Assembly (NCBI RefSeq): GCF_009827495.1
Contig: NZ_WTZA01000002.1
Span: 434,001 to 498,000 of the forward strand
Direction of reading: 5' to 3'
Source of the DNA: Tsuneonella aeria
GTDB lineage: Bacteria > Pseudomonadota > Alphaproteobacteria > Sphingomonadales > Sphingomonadaceae
DNA: 64,000 nt
The translations under genes and the position numbers were made by a program. A model generated the notes under the pieces. That model was not told the origin of the DNA and made no database searches. It saw nothing but the letters and a program-made list of their open reading frames with translations. Shown piece after piece: positions 36,659-46,854 of the stretch (position 1 is its first letter; every line of letters starts with the position of its first letter).

Positions 36659-39600
36659 ATGGCTATCCGCGTTGATACCGATGGTAACGGAACCTGGGAC
36701 AAGGAGCTGCAAGACCCCTCAGTCGACCTGATCGAAATCGTGGACGAGACGGGCGACGGCATCAAGGACGTCAACTTGACCCAGGCCGAATCGGCTGCGG
36801 TCATCAACGGCGCCATCTTCCAGGACGCGGCCAACGTCGGATCGGGCACCGGTGGGTACAACACCTTCCTTGCGCTCGACGATCGTACGGGCGGCGAAGT
36901 CCCGCAAAATTATTCCGAAGCCGGTTTCAATTCGGATGAAGGGAATCCGCTCAACGCCACCAACGCGGAAATCGACGTGTCGAAAACGAAGACGCTGCTT
37001 CTCGGGGCGATCCCGGTGAAGGTTATCGACGGGGTGGCGTACTACGAATTCCGGGTCGACCTGAACGAGTCCGATTCTGTGCCGGACACGAACATTTCTC
37101 TCGACCAGTTCAAGCTCTACACGTCGACCAACGGCAATATCCAGACCACGACGCAACTGTTCGACGGCACGTCCGCGACACTGCGGTATGACATGGACGC
37201 GACCGGTAACGTGTCCGTTCTTCTCAGCGAGGCGAACTCGTCGGGCAGCGGCAACGACGATTACTCTGTCCTGGTCCCCGTCTCGTACTTTGAAGGGGTC
37301 GATGTATCGAATAACTACCTGTATCTGTACGTGGAAATGGGGGCGGCCAGCGGGCCCGGCGCCACCGCCAACAGCGATTGGGTCGCGAACGGCGGGTTCG
37401 AGGAATGGAACGTCCAGAACGCGTTCATCCTGCGCGGCACGAAGTTCAACGACATCGACAGCGATGGCGTGCGGGATGCGGGCGAAGGCGGCGTGGCCGG
37501 CGTGACCGTGTTCATCGATGCCGACGGCGACGGTGTCCTGGACGGCGATACCAATGGCAACGGAGTGCAGGACGCGGGCGAGACGATCACCGAACGCTAC
37601 ACGATCACGGATGCCAACGGGAGTTACGCTTTCGGCGGCCTCACTGCCGGGACATATCGCATCGACGAGGTGACCCCTGCGGGCCAGGTGCAGACGACCG
37701 GCGATTACGAGACCGTCACGGTAACGACATTCACCCCCGGTCAGGTCTTCAACGTCGACCCTATCGGCAACCATGTCCTTACGCCCCACGTCACGATCGA
37801 GAAGACGTTCATCGACGTGACAGACGGGCCCGACGCCGGCAGTTCCACCGCCGTGCTCGACGGAAACGGGGATGTTGCCAATTACGAGATCACCGTTCTC
37901 AATGACGGCGAAACCGCGCTCGCCAATGTGATCGTCACCGACGCACTGGCCGATGCAGGGGCGATCGCCGTCATGGTGGCTGGCGCGATCAAGGGTGACA
38001 CCGACAAGGACGGCGTGCTCGATATCGGCGAGAAATGGTATTACACCGCGACGCAGACGGCGTCGCAATCCGATATCGACGACAACGGCGGCGGCGACGG
38101 CGAAAGCGACAACTCCGCCACCGTGGTCGCCACCCAGCAAGGCACCAGCAACACCGTTACCGACACGGATGATGCGTCTGCGCCGATCCTGCGGGCCCCA
38201 GCAATCGCGATCACCAAGGTCTTTGAAGGCTGGTCCGGCGGGGACGGCGACGCGATCGGCGACTTTGCCGGCGACGTGGCAAATTACACGATCGTGGTCA
38301 CCAATACGGGCAACGTCACACTCACCGATGTCGAGGTGACGGACCCGCTCACGGGCAATGTGTACGAAATCGGCACGCTCGCACCGGGGGCCTCCAGTGC
38401 GCCGCTCGTGGAGACATACACGCTGACCCAAGCCGATCTTGATTCGAACGGCACCCTCGAATTGGATGACCAGTTCGCCGGGTCGATCGACAACACGGCC
38501 CGCGCGACGTCCAGCCAGACAGGGCCGGCCGCGGCGAGTGCGGTGGCGCCGATCGTCTATGCCCCGGCGCTCGCGATCGACAAGGTGGTGGTGGACGTTG
38601 ACGGCCGCGGGCCGGATGCGACCGCCGACGATGCGGGTGACCTCATCACCTACCGGGTGACGGTGACCAACACCGGCAACATCACGCTCACCGGGGTGAC
38701 CGCGGTCGATCCGCTGACCGGGCTCGACGTTGCGGTGGGCACGCTGCTGCCGGGTGCGACCTGGACCTCGGAGGACCTCACGTACGAGGTGACCCAGGCC
38801 GACCTCGACACGCGAGGCGGGGGCGACAACGACATCGACAACACCGCCACGGCCGACTCGAACGAGACCGGCTCCTCGAGCGACAGCGAGGAGGTGCCGC
38901 TGGACTACTCGCCGGCGCTCGCGATCGACAAGGTGGTGGTGGACGTTGACGGCCGCGGGCCGGATGCGACCGCCGACGATGCGGGTGACCTCATCACCTA
39001 CCGGGTGACGGTGACCAACACCGGCAACATCACGCTCACCGGGGTGACCGCGGTCGATCCGCTGACCGGGCTCGACGTTGCGGTGGGCACGCTGCTGCCG
39101 GGTGCGACCTGGACCTCGGAGGACCTCACGTACGAGGTGACCCAGGCCGACCTCGACACGCGAGGCGGGGGCGACAACGACATCGACAACACCGCCACGG
39201 CCGACTCGAACGAGACCGGCTCCTCGAGCGACAGCGAGGAGGTGCCGCTGGACTACTCGCCGCGCGGCGATGTCGAGAAGAACGTCTCGCTCGACGGCGT
39301 GACCTACACGGACGAGGATGATCCGACCGGCCCGATGGCGACCACCGCCAACAATCCGATCTACTTCCAGGTGGTCATCAGCAACGTCGGCAACATCACG
39401 CTGACCGGCATCACGCTGGACGATCAGCTGATGGATTACGGCACCGGGCTCAGCTCGAACATCAACTACACGACCGTCAACGCGTACGTCGATCTCGACA
39501 ATGACGGCATGCGTGATGCGGGCGAGGATTGGGCGACGCTGGATGCCGACAATAACGGTACGCTGGATGACCTTACCCTGGCACCGGGCGCGTCGGTGAA

Positions 39601-40510
39601 GGTCTATTACGAGCTGCCCTTCGCCGCCGGCCAGCATACCAACACCGTCGAACTGTCGAGCGCGCAAGCCGGCGTGAGCGACTTCGACGCCGCCAATTAC
39701 TTCGGCGTCGTCAACGACGGGCCGGGCGTGCGGACCCCGGGCTTCTGGCAGAATCCGAAGAACGGCGGGCTGTTCTGGGATGGCAACACGACGAACGACC
39801 CACAGAAGGGAGAGAACTTCCCAGGATACGATCCGGAAACCGGCATCAACACCGATATCCGGTACGCAGTCGACAGCAACAACGACGGCGTCATCAACGC
39901 GGTGGCCGGCGACGGGATCAATGACGCGGCTCCGCTCGACAGGGCGGGCCTGCTGATCGGCGATTACGACATGGACGGAATCCGCGACCCGGGCGAGGAT
40001 GTCCTGTTCGTATCCTACCAGGATGCCCTGCGGCTTGTCGGTAACGAGGACAAGGGCGGCAACAATGTCGTCCATACCCTGGGACGCGACGTGGTGGCCA
40101 CGTGGCTCAACTACCTGGCCGGGAACAACATCGACCCGACCGACATGAGCGATCCCGGCAACATCGCCAACGCGCCGCGCCACTACATCGACGACGCCGT
40201 GGCCTGGCTGCAAAAGTTCTCAAGCAGTTCCAGCCCGTCGGACGCCGACTTTGCCACCTTCATGTTCGGCACCACGATCAAGTCGAGCTCGGCAGCGTGG
40301 AAGAGCCCGGCATCCTATGGCGGCGACCATTCCGGAGCGCAGATCCACGCGGCGCTGGATTCCTACAACAACGACGGCGTGATCTTCGGCGAAACCTACG
40401 CCGGGGATGGCGACAGCAGCGCGTTCGCCTTCGCGCTCAACCAGGCGGTCAGCCTCGAACTGTTCAGCGGGCTCGACCAGTCTCACGATCAATCGCTGAT
40501 ACCGGTCTGA
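36659..40510 (+). CDS. Large type I-secreted surface protein with SdrD B-like and DUF11 repeats
   Basis: The 1283-residue acidic protein has no signal peptide, as expected for type I export. In order: an N-terminal region (about 1-255), one SdrD B-like domain (about 258-374, with Asp/Asn/Gly-rich Ca-binding loops such as DIDSDGVRDAGEGG), then five DUF11-like repeats (about 377-1024), and a C-terminal domain from GFWQNPKNGG to the end. Repeats 3 and 4 are 116-residue exact copies. No RTX nonapeptides are visible. Upstream AGGGAGAACGGCG supports the start. The ABC exporter begins 16 nt after the stop. Confidence 0.75.
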   Translation: MAIRVDTDGNGTWDKELQDPSVDLIEIVDETGDGIKDVNLTQAESAAVINGAIFQDAANVGSGTGGYNTFLALDDRTGGEVPQNYSEAGFNSDEGNPLNATNAEIDVSKTKTLLLGAIPVKVIDGVAYYEFRVDLNESDSVPDTNISLDQFKLYTSTNGNIQTTTQLFDGTSATLRYDMDATGNVSVLLSEANSSGSGNDDYSVLVPVSYFEGVDVSNNYLYLYVEMGAASGPGATANSDWVANGGFEEWNVQNAFILRGTKFNDIDSDGVRDAGEGGVAGVTVFIDADGDGVLDGDTNGNGVQDAGETITERYTITDANGSYAFGGLTAGTYRIDEVTPAGQVQTTGDYETVTVTTFTPGQVFNVDPIGNHVLTPHVTIEKTFIDVTDGPDAGSSTAVLDGNGDVANYEITVLNDGETALANVIVTDALADAGAIAVMVAGAIKGDTDKDGVLDIGEKWYYTATQTASQSDIDDNGGGDGESDNSATVVATQQGTSNTVTDTDDASAPILRAPAIAITKVFEGWSGGDGDAIGDFAGDVANYTIVVTNTGNVTLTDVEVTDPLTGNVYEIGTLAPGASSAPLVETYTLTQADLDSNGTLELDDQFAGSIDNTARATSSQTGPAAASAVAPIVYAPALAIDKVVVDVDGRGPDATADDAGDLITYRVTVTNTGNITLTGVTAVDPLTGLDVAVGTLLPGATWTSEDLTYEVTQADLDTRGGGDNDIDNTATADSNETGSSSDSEEVPLDYSPALAIDKVVVDVDGRGPDATADDAGDLITYRVTVTNTGNITLTGVTAVDPLTGLDVAVGTLLPGATWTSEDLTYEVTQADLDTRGGGDNDIDNTATADSNETGSSSDSEEVPLDYSPRGDVEKNVSLDGVTYTDEDDPTGPMATTANNPIYFQVVISNVGNITLTGITLDDQLMDYGTGLSSNINYTTVNAYVDLDNDGMRDAGEDWATLDADNNGTLDDLTLAPGASVKVYYELPFAAGQHTNTVELSSAQAGVSDFDAANYFGVVNDGPGVRTPGFWQNPKNGGLFWDGNTTNDPQKGENFPGYDPETGINTDIRYAVDSNNDGVINAVAGDGINDAAPLDRAGLLIGDYDMDGIRDPGEDVLFVSYQDALRLVGNEDKGGNNVVHTLGRDVVATWLNYLAGNNIDPTDMSDPGNIANAPRHYIDDAVAWLQKFSSSSSPSDADFATFMFGTTIKSSSAAWKSPASYGGDHSGAQIHAALDSYNNDGVIFGETYAGDGDSSAFAFALNQAVSLELFSGLDQSHDQSLIPV
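38564..39259 (+). repeat. Exact tandem duplication, two 348-bp units
   Basis: Positions 38564-38911 and 38912-39259 are identical base for base, plus three more bases beyond. The unit is 116 codons, in frame, and encodes one DUF11 module beginning ALAIDKVVVDVDG. Complete identity even at third positions points to a recent duplication or gene conversion. Confidence 0.97.
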
Positions 40511-40526
40511 GCGGGCCGGGGCGCAC

Positions 40527-42257
40527 ATGTATCAGCAAAGGGAAGTTGAGGAGCCGAAGGGCCGGATAGCCGAGTGGCTGTCCGGTCCCCTCCGCAAGAA
40601 CCGGTCGCTCTATGTCCGCGTCGGCATCGCAGCGGCCATGATCAACCTGTTCGCCCTCATCGTCGCGCTGTTCACGATGACGGTTTACGACCGGGTCGTT
40701 CCCAACAACGCGACGGAATCGCTTGTCGGCCTGACGATCGGCCTGGCGTTCGTCCTGCTGTTCGACTTCGTGCTGAAAATGCTCCGGTCCTATTTCGTCG
40801 ATGTCGCCGGCGCGCGGGTCGATCGCGATATAGGGCGCACGATCTTTGCGCGCATTCTTGCCATGCGGCTCGATCTCGGGCGGCGTTCGACAGGGGGGCT
40901 TGCGGGTCTGGTCCGTGAGATCGAGACGCTGCGTGATTTCTTCACTTCGGCCACGCTGACCACCCTCGTGGACCTGCCGTTCATAATCATCACCCTCACG
41001 GCGATCGCGCTTATCGGCGGGTGGCTGGTCCTGGTGCCCTTGGTTCTCATCCCCCTGGTCGTGCTTGCAGCGCTGGCCACGCAGCCGGTGATGCGATCGC
41101 TCGCCTCGCGCACGTTGGGCGAGGCGCTGGGCAAGCAGGCGGTGCTGGTGGAAACCATCGGCAGCCTGGAAACCGTGAAGAGCGCCAACGCCGGCAAGCT
41201 GCTCGAACGGCGCTGGGACGCGGCGATGAAGGGTCATTCGCAGGCGGCGCTGCGCCAGCGGCTGACGTCGAACATGTCGATCAATGTCGCCGGCAGCGCC
41301 CAGACGATGGCCTATACCGGCATCGTCATCTTCGGCGTGTTCGCGATCGCGGACCAGCGGCTGACCATGGGCGGCCTGATTGCCTGTTCGATCCTCGCTG
41401 GCCGCGCGGTGGCGCCGCTGGGTGCGATCGCCAACCTGCTGACCCGGATCAACGCCGCCCGAACTGCCTATCGCCAGATCAACGAACTGATGGAACAGCC
41501 GCAGGAAGGGCCGGACACCGGTACCGGCCTGACACCGTCCACCATCGAGGGAGCAATCGAATTCCGCGACGTCGATTTTCGCTACCCCGGGGCGGCCGAA
41601 CTGGCGCTCAGCAGCGTATCGTTCCGGATCAAGGCGGGCGAGCACGTGGCGCTGATCGGACCGGTGGGATCGGGCAAGTCGACCATCGCCAAGCTCCTGA
41701 TCGGCCTCTACCCGCCCGGCAGCGGCCTGATCATGGTGGATGGGACCGATGTGCGTCAGCTCTCGCCCCAGGCGCTGCGGTCCAAGGTGGGTGCGCTGCT
41801 GCAGGACAACGTGCTGCTGACAGGCACCATCCGCGAGAACATTCTCCTCGGGCGCGAAGATCTCCCCGATGATGAGATGATCCGCGCGGCGAAGGCATCG
41901 CTGGCGCACAACTTCATCGCGACCATGCCAAACGGCTACGACGTGCGCCTGGCCGATCGCGGCGAAGGCCTTTCCGGCGGCCAGCGCCAGGCGATTGCGA
42001 TGGCGCGGGCGCTTGTTGGCAGTCCGCCGATCCTGGTTTTCGACGAGCCCACGAGCGCCGTCGATACCGATACCGAGGCGCGCCTCATGGCCAACCTGCG
42101 CAATGAATTCGAAGGGCGGACCCTGATCGTCATCACGCATCGCCCCTCGCTGCTCAACCTGGTCGACCGCGTGATCCTGATGTCGCGCGGGCGGGTGGCG
42201 ATGGACGGCACCCCCGAAAGCATCACGCGCGATGTCGCGCGAATCGGCGCGAGGTAA
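40527..42257 (+). CDS. Type I secretion ABC transporter (HlyB/PrtD/LapB class)
   Basis: The 576-residue exporter has a six-helix membrane domain (residues of about 25-300) and an ATPase domain with Walker A GPVGSGKST near residue 378, LSGGQRQAIAMARAL and the Walker B/H-loop region ILVFDEPTSAVDTDTEA and THRPSL. It lacks the N-terminal C39 or C39-like domain that RTX exporters use to bind cargo, as in PrtD. It follows the adhesin by 16 nt and precedes the fusion protein by 5 nt, so the three form an operon for exporting the adhesin. Confidence 0.88.
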   Translation: MYQQREVEEPKGRIAEWLSGPLRKNRSLYVRVGIAAAMINLFALIVALFTMTVYDRVVPNNATESLVGLTIGLAFVLLFDFVLKMLRSYFVDVAGARVDRDIGRTIFARILAMRLDLGRRSTGGLAGLVREIETLRDFFTSATLTTLVDLPFIIITLTAIALIGGWLVLVPLVLIPLVVLAALATQPVMRSLASRTLGEALGKQAVLVETIGSLETVKSANAGKLLERRWDAAMKGHSQAALRQRLTSNMSINVAGSAQTMAYTGIVIFGVFAIADQRLTMGGLIACSILAGRAVAPLGAIANLLTRINAARTAYRQINELMEQPQEGPDTGTGLTPSTIEGAIEFRDVDFRYPGAAELALSSVSFRIKAGEHVALIGPVGSGKSTIAKLLIGLYPPGSGLIMVDGTDVRQLSPQALRSKVGALLQDNVLLTGTIRENILLGREDLPDDEMIRAAKASLAHNFIATMPNGYDVRLADRGEGLSGGQRQAIAMARALVGSPPILVFDEPTSAVDTDTEARLMANLRNEFEGRTLIVITHRPSLLNLVDRVILMSRGRVAMDGTPESITRDVARIGAR

Positions 42258-42262
42258 CTGTC

Positions 42263-43570
42263 ATGCTGCATATGGGCCGATCGATTTTCGCCGGTGAGGA
42301 CATCGAGCTCGAGGACGAGGAGTTCCGCGCTCGCAAGTCCGCCAGCGTGGTGCTGTGGGTGCTGGCGGCATTCGTCGTGATCTTCATCGCCTGGGCGGCG
42401 CTGACGAGCATCGACCGGACGGTGCGCGGGATGGGCCGGGTGGTGCCGAGTTCCAAGCTACAGGTCGTCTCGAACCTCGAAGGCGGGATCGTGGAGCAAA
42501 TCCTGGTGAAGCCGGGCGACACCGTGCGGCGAGGCCAGGTCCTGGTGCGGCTGAGTCCGACCATATCGGGCGCGGCCTACGACAGTTCCGAGGCGAACGT
42601 GAAGGCGCTCGAAGCCAAGATCGCGCGGCTCCAGGCCGAAGTGCGCGGCGGAAGCCCGTCCTACAGCAACGTGGCCGGATCGCAGGCAGCGGTAGAACAA
42701 TCGCTGCACAACGCGCGCATGGCCGAGCTCGGCAGCCTGCAGGAAGCCGGTGTTTCCCGCGTTCGGCAAGCGGAACGCTCCGTGGCGGAGGCGCGCTCGC
42801 TCCTCGATTCCCGCCAGTCGAACCTCGTGACGGCGCGGCGGGAACTCGACATGATCCGGCCGCTGGCGGAACAGCTGATCGTGCCCAAGATCGATCTGAT
42901 CAAGGCAGAGAATGCCGCGAACGTCGCCCAGAACGAGGTCGCGGCGGCCCAGGCTGCCGTGGCCCGTTCTCAATCCTCGGTGGCCGAAGCAAGGGCGGCG
43001 GCGGCGCAGCAGTTCAGCGACTGGAAGTCGCGCGCCGGGATGGAACTTTCCCAGGCGCAGGCCGAACTTACCATCCAGCGGCAAAACCTGCCCGCGCTTT
43101 CGGACCGGGTTGATCGCACGGTGATCCGTGCGCCGATGTCCGGCAAGGTGAATCGCGTGCTCGTAACCACAGTCGGCGGTTCCGTTAGCGCGGGCATGCC
43201 CGTGGTGGAGATCGTCCCGGTGGACGATGCCTTGTTCGTTGAAGTCATGGTCCGCCCCGCCGATATTGGAAACGTGGGGCTGGGCCAGAAGGCGCGGGTG
43301 GAGATCACCGCGTATAATTCATCGGTCTTCGGCATGATGGACGGCGTTGTCACCTCGATTTCGCCCGATGCCATCCAGAACGAAGACGGCGAGAACTTCT
43401 ACACGGTGGAAGTGCAGACCAGCGACACGCTGAAAGGCACTGATGGCAGGCCGCTGCGCATCGGGCCCGGCATGATGGCGAACGTCAGCCTGCGGGGAGA
43501 GCAGCGTTCGATCCTGTCCTACCTGTTCACACCGATCACCCGGCTGTCCGAAAACGCATTCCGGGAGTGA
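42263..43570 (+). CDS. HlyD-family membrane fusion protein
   Basis: The 435-residue adaptor has a short cytoplasmic tail, one membrane segment at about residues 28-50 (VVLWVLAAFVVIFIAWAAL), a long coiled-coil periplasmic hairpin (about 95-290) and the C-terminal beta-barrel lipoyl module closing in GPGMMANVSL. HlyD members connect the inner-membrane ABC transporter to an outer-membrane TolC-like channel. No TolC homologue is encoded in the window, so an unlinked one must be used. Confidence 0.88.
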   Translation: MLHMGRSIFAGEDIELEDEEFRARKSASVVLWVLAAFVVIFIAWAALTSIDRTVRGMGRVVPSSKLQVVSNLEGGIVEQILVKPGDTVRRGQVLVRLSPTISGAAYDSSEANVKALEAKIARLQAEVRGGSPSYSNVAGSQAAVEQSLHNARMAELGSLQEAGVSRVRQAERSVAEARSLLDSRQSNLVTARRELDMIRPLAEQLIVPKIDLIKAENAANVAQNEVAAAQAAVARSQSSVAEARAAAAQQFSDWKSRAGMELSQAQAELTIQRQNLPALSDRVDRTVIRAPMSGKVNRVLVTTVGGSVSAGMPVVEIVPVDDALFVEVMVRPADIGNVGLGQKARVEITAYNSSVFGMMDGVVTSISPDAIQNEDGENFYTVEVQTSDTLKGTDGRPLRIGPGMMANVSLRGEQRSILSYLFTPITRLSENAFRE

Positions 43571-43659
43571 TGCGCCCGAGGCATTGCGCGGACGGCCACC
43601 GCGCGGCAGCGGGACAGGGCATTCGCCACCTGTCATGCCATCCGGGCCAAGGCCGAAGA

Positions 43660-43734
43660 TGGTGGGCGCGACAGGGATTGAACCTGTGACCCCACCCGTG
43701 TGAAGGGTGTGCTCTACCGCTGAGCTACGCGCCC
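43660..43734 (-). tRNA. tRNA-Val(CAC)
   Basis: On the minus strand the sequence folds as a standard 75-nt cloverleaf including CCA: 7-bp acceptor GGGCGCG/CGCGCCC, D-arm AGCTCAGCGGTAGAGC, anticodon loop TTCACAC with anticodon CAC, and the T-loop GGTTCAATCCC. No integration-site repeat was noticed next to it. Confidence 0.93.
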
Positions 43735-43801
43735 GCCCCGATGGCCGTGAGGCCGGGACAGGGGCGGGCCTTTGCCACCGGGTGGGCAGCTTGGCAACCC
43801 G

Positions 43802-45676
43802 CTATGCGAACAGGGCGAGCAGGCGCGCGATCCAGCCTTGGAGCGGCCGGGCTGGCGCGGCCTGGACCATGCCGCCGCACTCCAGGCACAGGGCCTGGAT
43901 GCCCTGCGACCGGGTGAGGCGTTCGGCATCGCTGACAATCCGGCCGAGCATGGCCTGCTGGCGGCCCGCCAGCGCCGCGAACAGATCGCTCGTTGCGGCC
44001 CGTTCGCCATCGTCGATCAGCATCTGGCGCAGCAGTGTGTCGGCCGTGCCGGTTTCCTGGCCGAGGTATTCGGCATGCCACTCGCCATCGCCCAGCTTGG
44101 CCCGGCCGGCGACCCAGGCCAGCGCGTCCTGCAGGCCGCCGTACTGATCGACGAGGCCGATCTGCCGCGCGGTGCCGCCGTCCCACACGCGTCCCTGGCC
44201 GATCTCGTCGACCCGGGCCGGCGTCAGCTTGCGGGCCTGAGCCACGCGGCCGATGAAGTCGCGGTATCCGTCCTCGACATAGCCCTGAAGCAGGGCGTCC
44301 ACCTGCGGGGGGAAGCCGCCGATCAGGTCGGGCTGGCCGGACAGCGGGGTCGTCGAGACACCGCTCGAGTTGACGCCCCACTCGGATGCCAGGTTCTCGA
44401 ACGTGGGCACCACGGCGAAAATGCCGATCGATCCGGTGATCGTGTCGGGCTCTGCGAAGATGCGCTGGGCCGGGGTCGACACCCAGTAACCACCGCTGGC
44501 GGCGAGGTTGGCCATCGAGACGGCAATCGGAATGCCCTTCGCCTTGTGACGCAGGATCGCCCGCCGGATCTCCTCGCTGGCGAGGACCGAGCCGCCGGGC
44601 GAATCCACCCGCACGACCAGCCCCTTCAGATCATCGTCGAGCGCTTTGTCGAGCAGCTTTGCGATCCGTTCGCCGCCCGCCTGGCCGGGCCCGGCATCGC
44701 CGTCCACGATCTCGCCCGCGATGGTGATGACGCCGATGGCATCTCCCGTGTCGGGCATGGGCTTGTCCGCCATCCACGCATCGAGGTCGGTGCGGGCATA
44801 GGCGCCGGGCAGCTCGCTCCAGGTATCGGCGCCAGCGACCGCCGCGACGCGCTTTCCGAATTCGACCTTGTCTCCCAGGCGGTCGACCAGGCCGGCGTTC
44901 TTCGCCGCGGTGGCGGCGTCGCCTTGCGCGGCGGCGAACCATGCCGCCGGGTCGCGCGTGGCCTCCGCCAGGCGCACCTTGGGCCGTGCCCGCTGCACGT
45001 TGGCCTGCCATTCGCTCCACAAGGCGCCGTAAAGCTGGGTGTAGTTCTCCCGTGCCGGCTCCGACATTTCATTCAGGGTGTAGGGTTCGACCGCGCTCTT
45101 GTAGGTGCCGATCTTGTAAACCCGCGCATTGACGTCGAGGTTGCGGAGCAGTTCGCCGTAATAGAGGTTGTTGCCGCCCGGCCCGGTGACGATCGCCCCG
45201 CCCAGCGGATCGACCCACACCTCGCTGGCGTGGCTGGCGAGCAGCACCCCGTCGTCGGTGTAGGCCACCGCCCAGGCGAGCACCGGCTTTTTCGCCGCGC
45301 GCACGCGGTCCAGCGCGGCGCCCACTTCGTTGAGGTGCACCTGGCCCCCGCCGACGAAGCGGGACAGGTCGAGCACCACGGCTTTCACCCGATCATCGCT
45401 CGCCGCCTCGTCGATGGCGTGCACCAGTTCCTGCACGTCGTATTCGCCAGCCGGCGCCTCGCCCGCCAGCAACGCGCTGAACAGGTCGATCTCGCGCTTT
45501 TCTTCGACGATGGTGCCGTCAAGCTCCAGCACCAGCGCGCCTTCGCGCACTGCGGCGGGGCTGGGCCGCATCGTCAGGACGGCGTAGATCGCGAAGAAGA
45601 ACAGCAGCAGGAACACCAGGCTGAGGCCGTCCTTGACGGCGACGATAAGGTGCCAGACTTTGCGCGCGAAAGACAT
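43802..45676 (-). CDS. sppA: Signal peptide peptidase SppA, 67K type
   Basis: The 624-residue serine/lysine-dyad protease digests remnant signal peptides in the inner membrane. An N-terminal membrane anchor (LIVAVKDGLSLVFLLLFFFA) is followed by two tandem peptidase S49 domains. The dyad is Lys193 in IGTYKSAVEP, from the first half, and Ser394 in NLAASGGYW, from the second, in positions matching E. coli SppA (Lys209, Ser409). It is divergent from pyrB. Confidence 0.93.
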   Translation of the reverse strand: MSFARKVWHLIVAVKDGLSLVFLLLFFFAIYAVLTMRPSPAAVREGALVLELDGTIVEEKREIDLFSALLAGEAPAGEYDVQELVHAIDEAASDDRVKAVVLDLSRFVGGGQVHLNEVGAALDRVRAAKKPVLAWAVAYTDDGVLLASHASEVWVDPLGGAIVTGPGGNNLYYGELLRNLDVNARVYKIGTYKSAVEPYTLNEMSEPARENYTQLYGALWSEWQANVQRARPKVRLAEATRDPAAWFAAAQGDAATAAKNAGLVDRLGDKVEFGKRVAAVAGADTWSELPGAYARTDLDAWMADKPMPDTGDAIGVITIAGEIVDGDAGPGQAGGERIAKLLDKALDDDLKGLVVRVDSPGGSVLASEEIRRAILRHKAKGIPIAVSMANLAASGGYWVSTPAQRIFAEPDTITGSIGIFAVVPTFENLASEWGVNSSGVSTTPLSGQPDLIGGFPPQVDALLQGYVEDGYRDFIGRVAQARKLTPARVDEIGQGRVWDGGTARQIGLVDQYGGLQDALAWVAGRAKLGDGEWHAEYLGQETGTADTLLRQMLIDDGERAATSDLFAALAGRQQAMLGRIVSDAERLTRSQGIQALCLECGGMVQAAPARPLQGWIARLLALFA

Positions 45677-45785
45677 GCGAAGAGAATTCCTTTTGCTTTG
45701 CCAGAGGCGTTAGAGGAGCCGGACGCCGCGCGCCACCCGAATGCGCTTGACCGGCATACCCCGCTCGACCAAGGGCATGGCTTCA

Positions 45786-46829
45786 ATGACATCGGCGGAA
45801 TCATCGCGCGGGGCGACCGGTCCCGTCGTCTCCCAATCAGCGGGACGTTTTCCGTCCGGCGCCGACGCCTTTCCGCACCGCGACCTGCTCGGCATCGGAC
45901 TGCTTGCACGGCATGAAATCCTCTATCTCCTGGAGGAGGCGGAGCAGTGGGTGGCGCTGAACCGCGGTGCCGCCAAGCACACGGACCGTCTTGCCGGATT
46001 GACGGTAATCAACGCTTTCTTCGAGAACAGCACCCGCACGTTGCTGAGTTTCGAGATCGCCGGGAAGCGCCTTGGCGCCGATGTCGTGAACATGCACGCT
46101 GCGCAATCGAGCGTGAAAAAGGGCGAGACCCTGATCGATACGGCGATCACGCTTAACGCCATGCGCGCCGATGCGATCGTGATCCGCCATGGATCGAGCG
46201 GAGCGGTGGCGCTGATCGCCGACCAGGTCGATTGTCCGGTCCTGAATGCAGGTGACGGCAGCCACGAACATCCGACACAGGCGTTGCTCGACGCGCTCGC
46301 GCTGCGCCATGCCCTGGGCGATCGCGGGCAGGCAGGTGATGACTTCACGGGCCGGACCATCACGATCTGCGGGGACGTCCTCCACAGCCGTGTCGCCCGC
46401 TCCAACATCCTCTGCATGCAGGCGCTGGGGGCAACCGTCCGCGTTTGTGCACCGCCATCGCTGATGCCCGTCGGGATCGAGGGCATGGGCGTGGAGCCAT
46501 TCCACGATTTCGATCGGGCGCTGGCGGGGACGGACGTCGTCATGATGCTGCGCCTGCAGACGGAGCGGATGAACGGCCAGTTCGTGCCGAGCGCGCGCGA
46601 GTACCACCATCTTTACGGCCTTACCGCACGGCGCCTTGCGCAGGCGGCGCCGGACGCGCTGGTCATGCATCCCGGGCCAATGAACCGCGGGGTGGAGATC
46701 GACAGCGACGTCGCCGACATGATCGACCGGTCGATCATCACCCGGCAGGTGGAGATGGGCGTGGCCATGCGAATGGCGTGTCTCGATGTGCTGACCCGCC
46801 GGCGCCGCCGGGTCGAGGGCTGGGCATGA
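45786..46829 (+). CDS. pyrB: Aspartate carbamoyltransferase catalytic subunit (PyrB)
   Basis: The 347-residue enzyme joins carbamoyl phosphate and aspartate. Phosphate-binding residues are in FFENSTRT (the classic STRT), with [18 protein letters not shown] and [18 protein letters not shown] following (read in parts). The start at 45786 leaves 11 nt after AAGGG; earlier ATGs at 45741 and 45777 would add residues without support. It is followed at once by the dihydroorotase-like gene, a two-gene arrangement seen in bacteria with a non-catalytic PyrC' partner. Confidence 0.94.
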   Translation: MTSAESSRGATGPVVSQSAGRFPSGADAFPHRDLLGIGLLARHEILYLLEEAEQWVALNRGAAKHTDRLAGLTVINAFFENSTRTLLSFEIAGKRLGADVVNMHAAQSSVKKGETLIDTAITLNAMRADAIVIRHGSSGAVALIADQVDCPVLNAGDGSHEHPTQALLDALALRHALGDRGQAGDDFTGRTITICGDVLHSRVARSNILCMQALGATVRVCAPPSLMPVGIEGMGVEPFHDFDRALAGTDVVMMLRLQTERMNGQFVPSAREYHHLYGLTARRLAQAAPDALVMHPGPMNRGVEIDSDVADMIDRSIITRQVEMGVAMRMACLDVLTRRRRRVEGWA

Positions 46830-46854
46830 TCGCTCGTCGGGCAGGATTGGGGAC

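Noticed and set aside
38564..39259. CRISPR-like repeat
   Set aside because: The repeat unit is 348 bp, coding and contiguous, with no spacers.
36719..40213. A 1164-codon open frame on the minus strand opposite the surface protein gene
   Set aside because: It is the mirror of a low-stop, GC-rich, Asp/Gly/Thr-biased gene; it has Arg/His/Val-rich nonsense composition and no domain or ribosome binding site.
36659..40510. RTX adhesin
   Set aside because: The Asp/Asn/Gly words are DUF11 and SdrD-type loops; no run of GGxGxDxUx nonapeptides was found.
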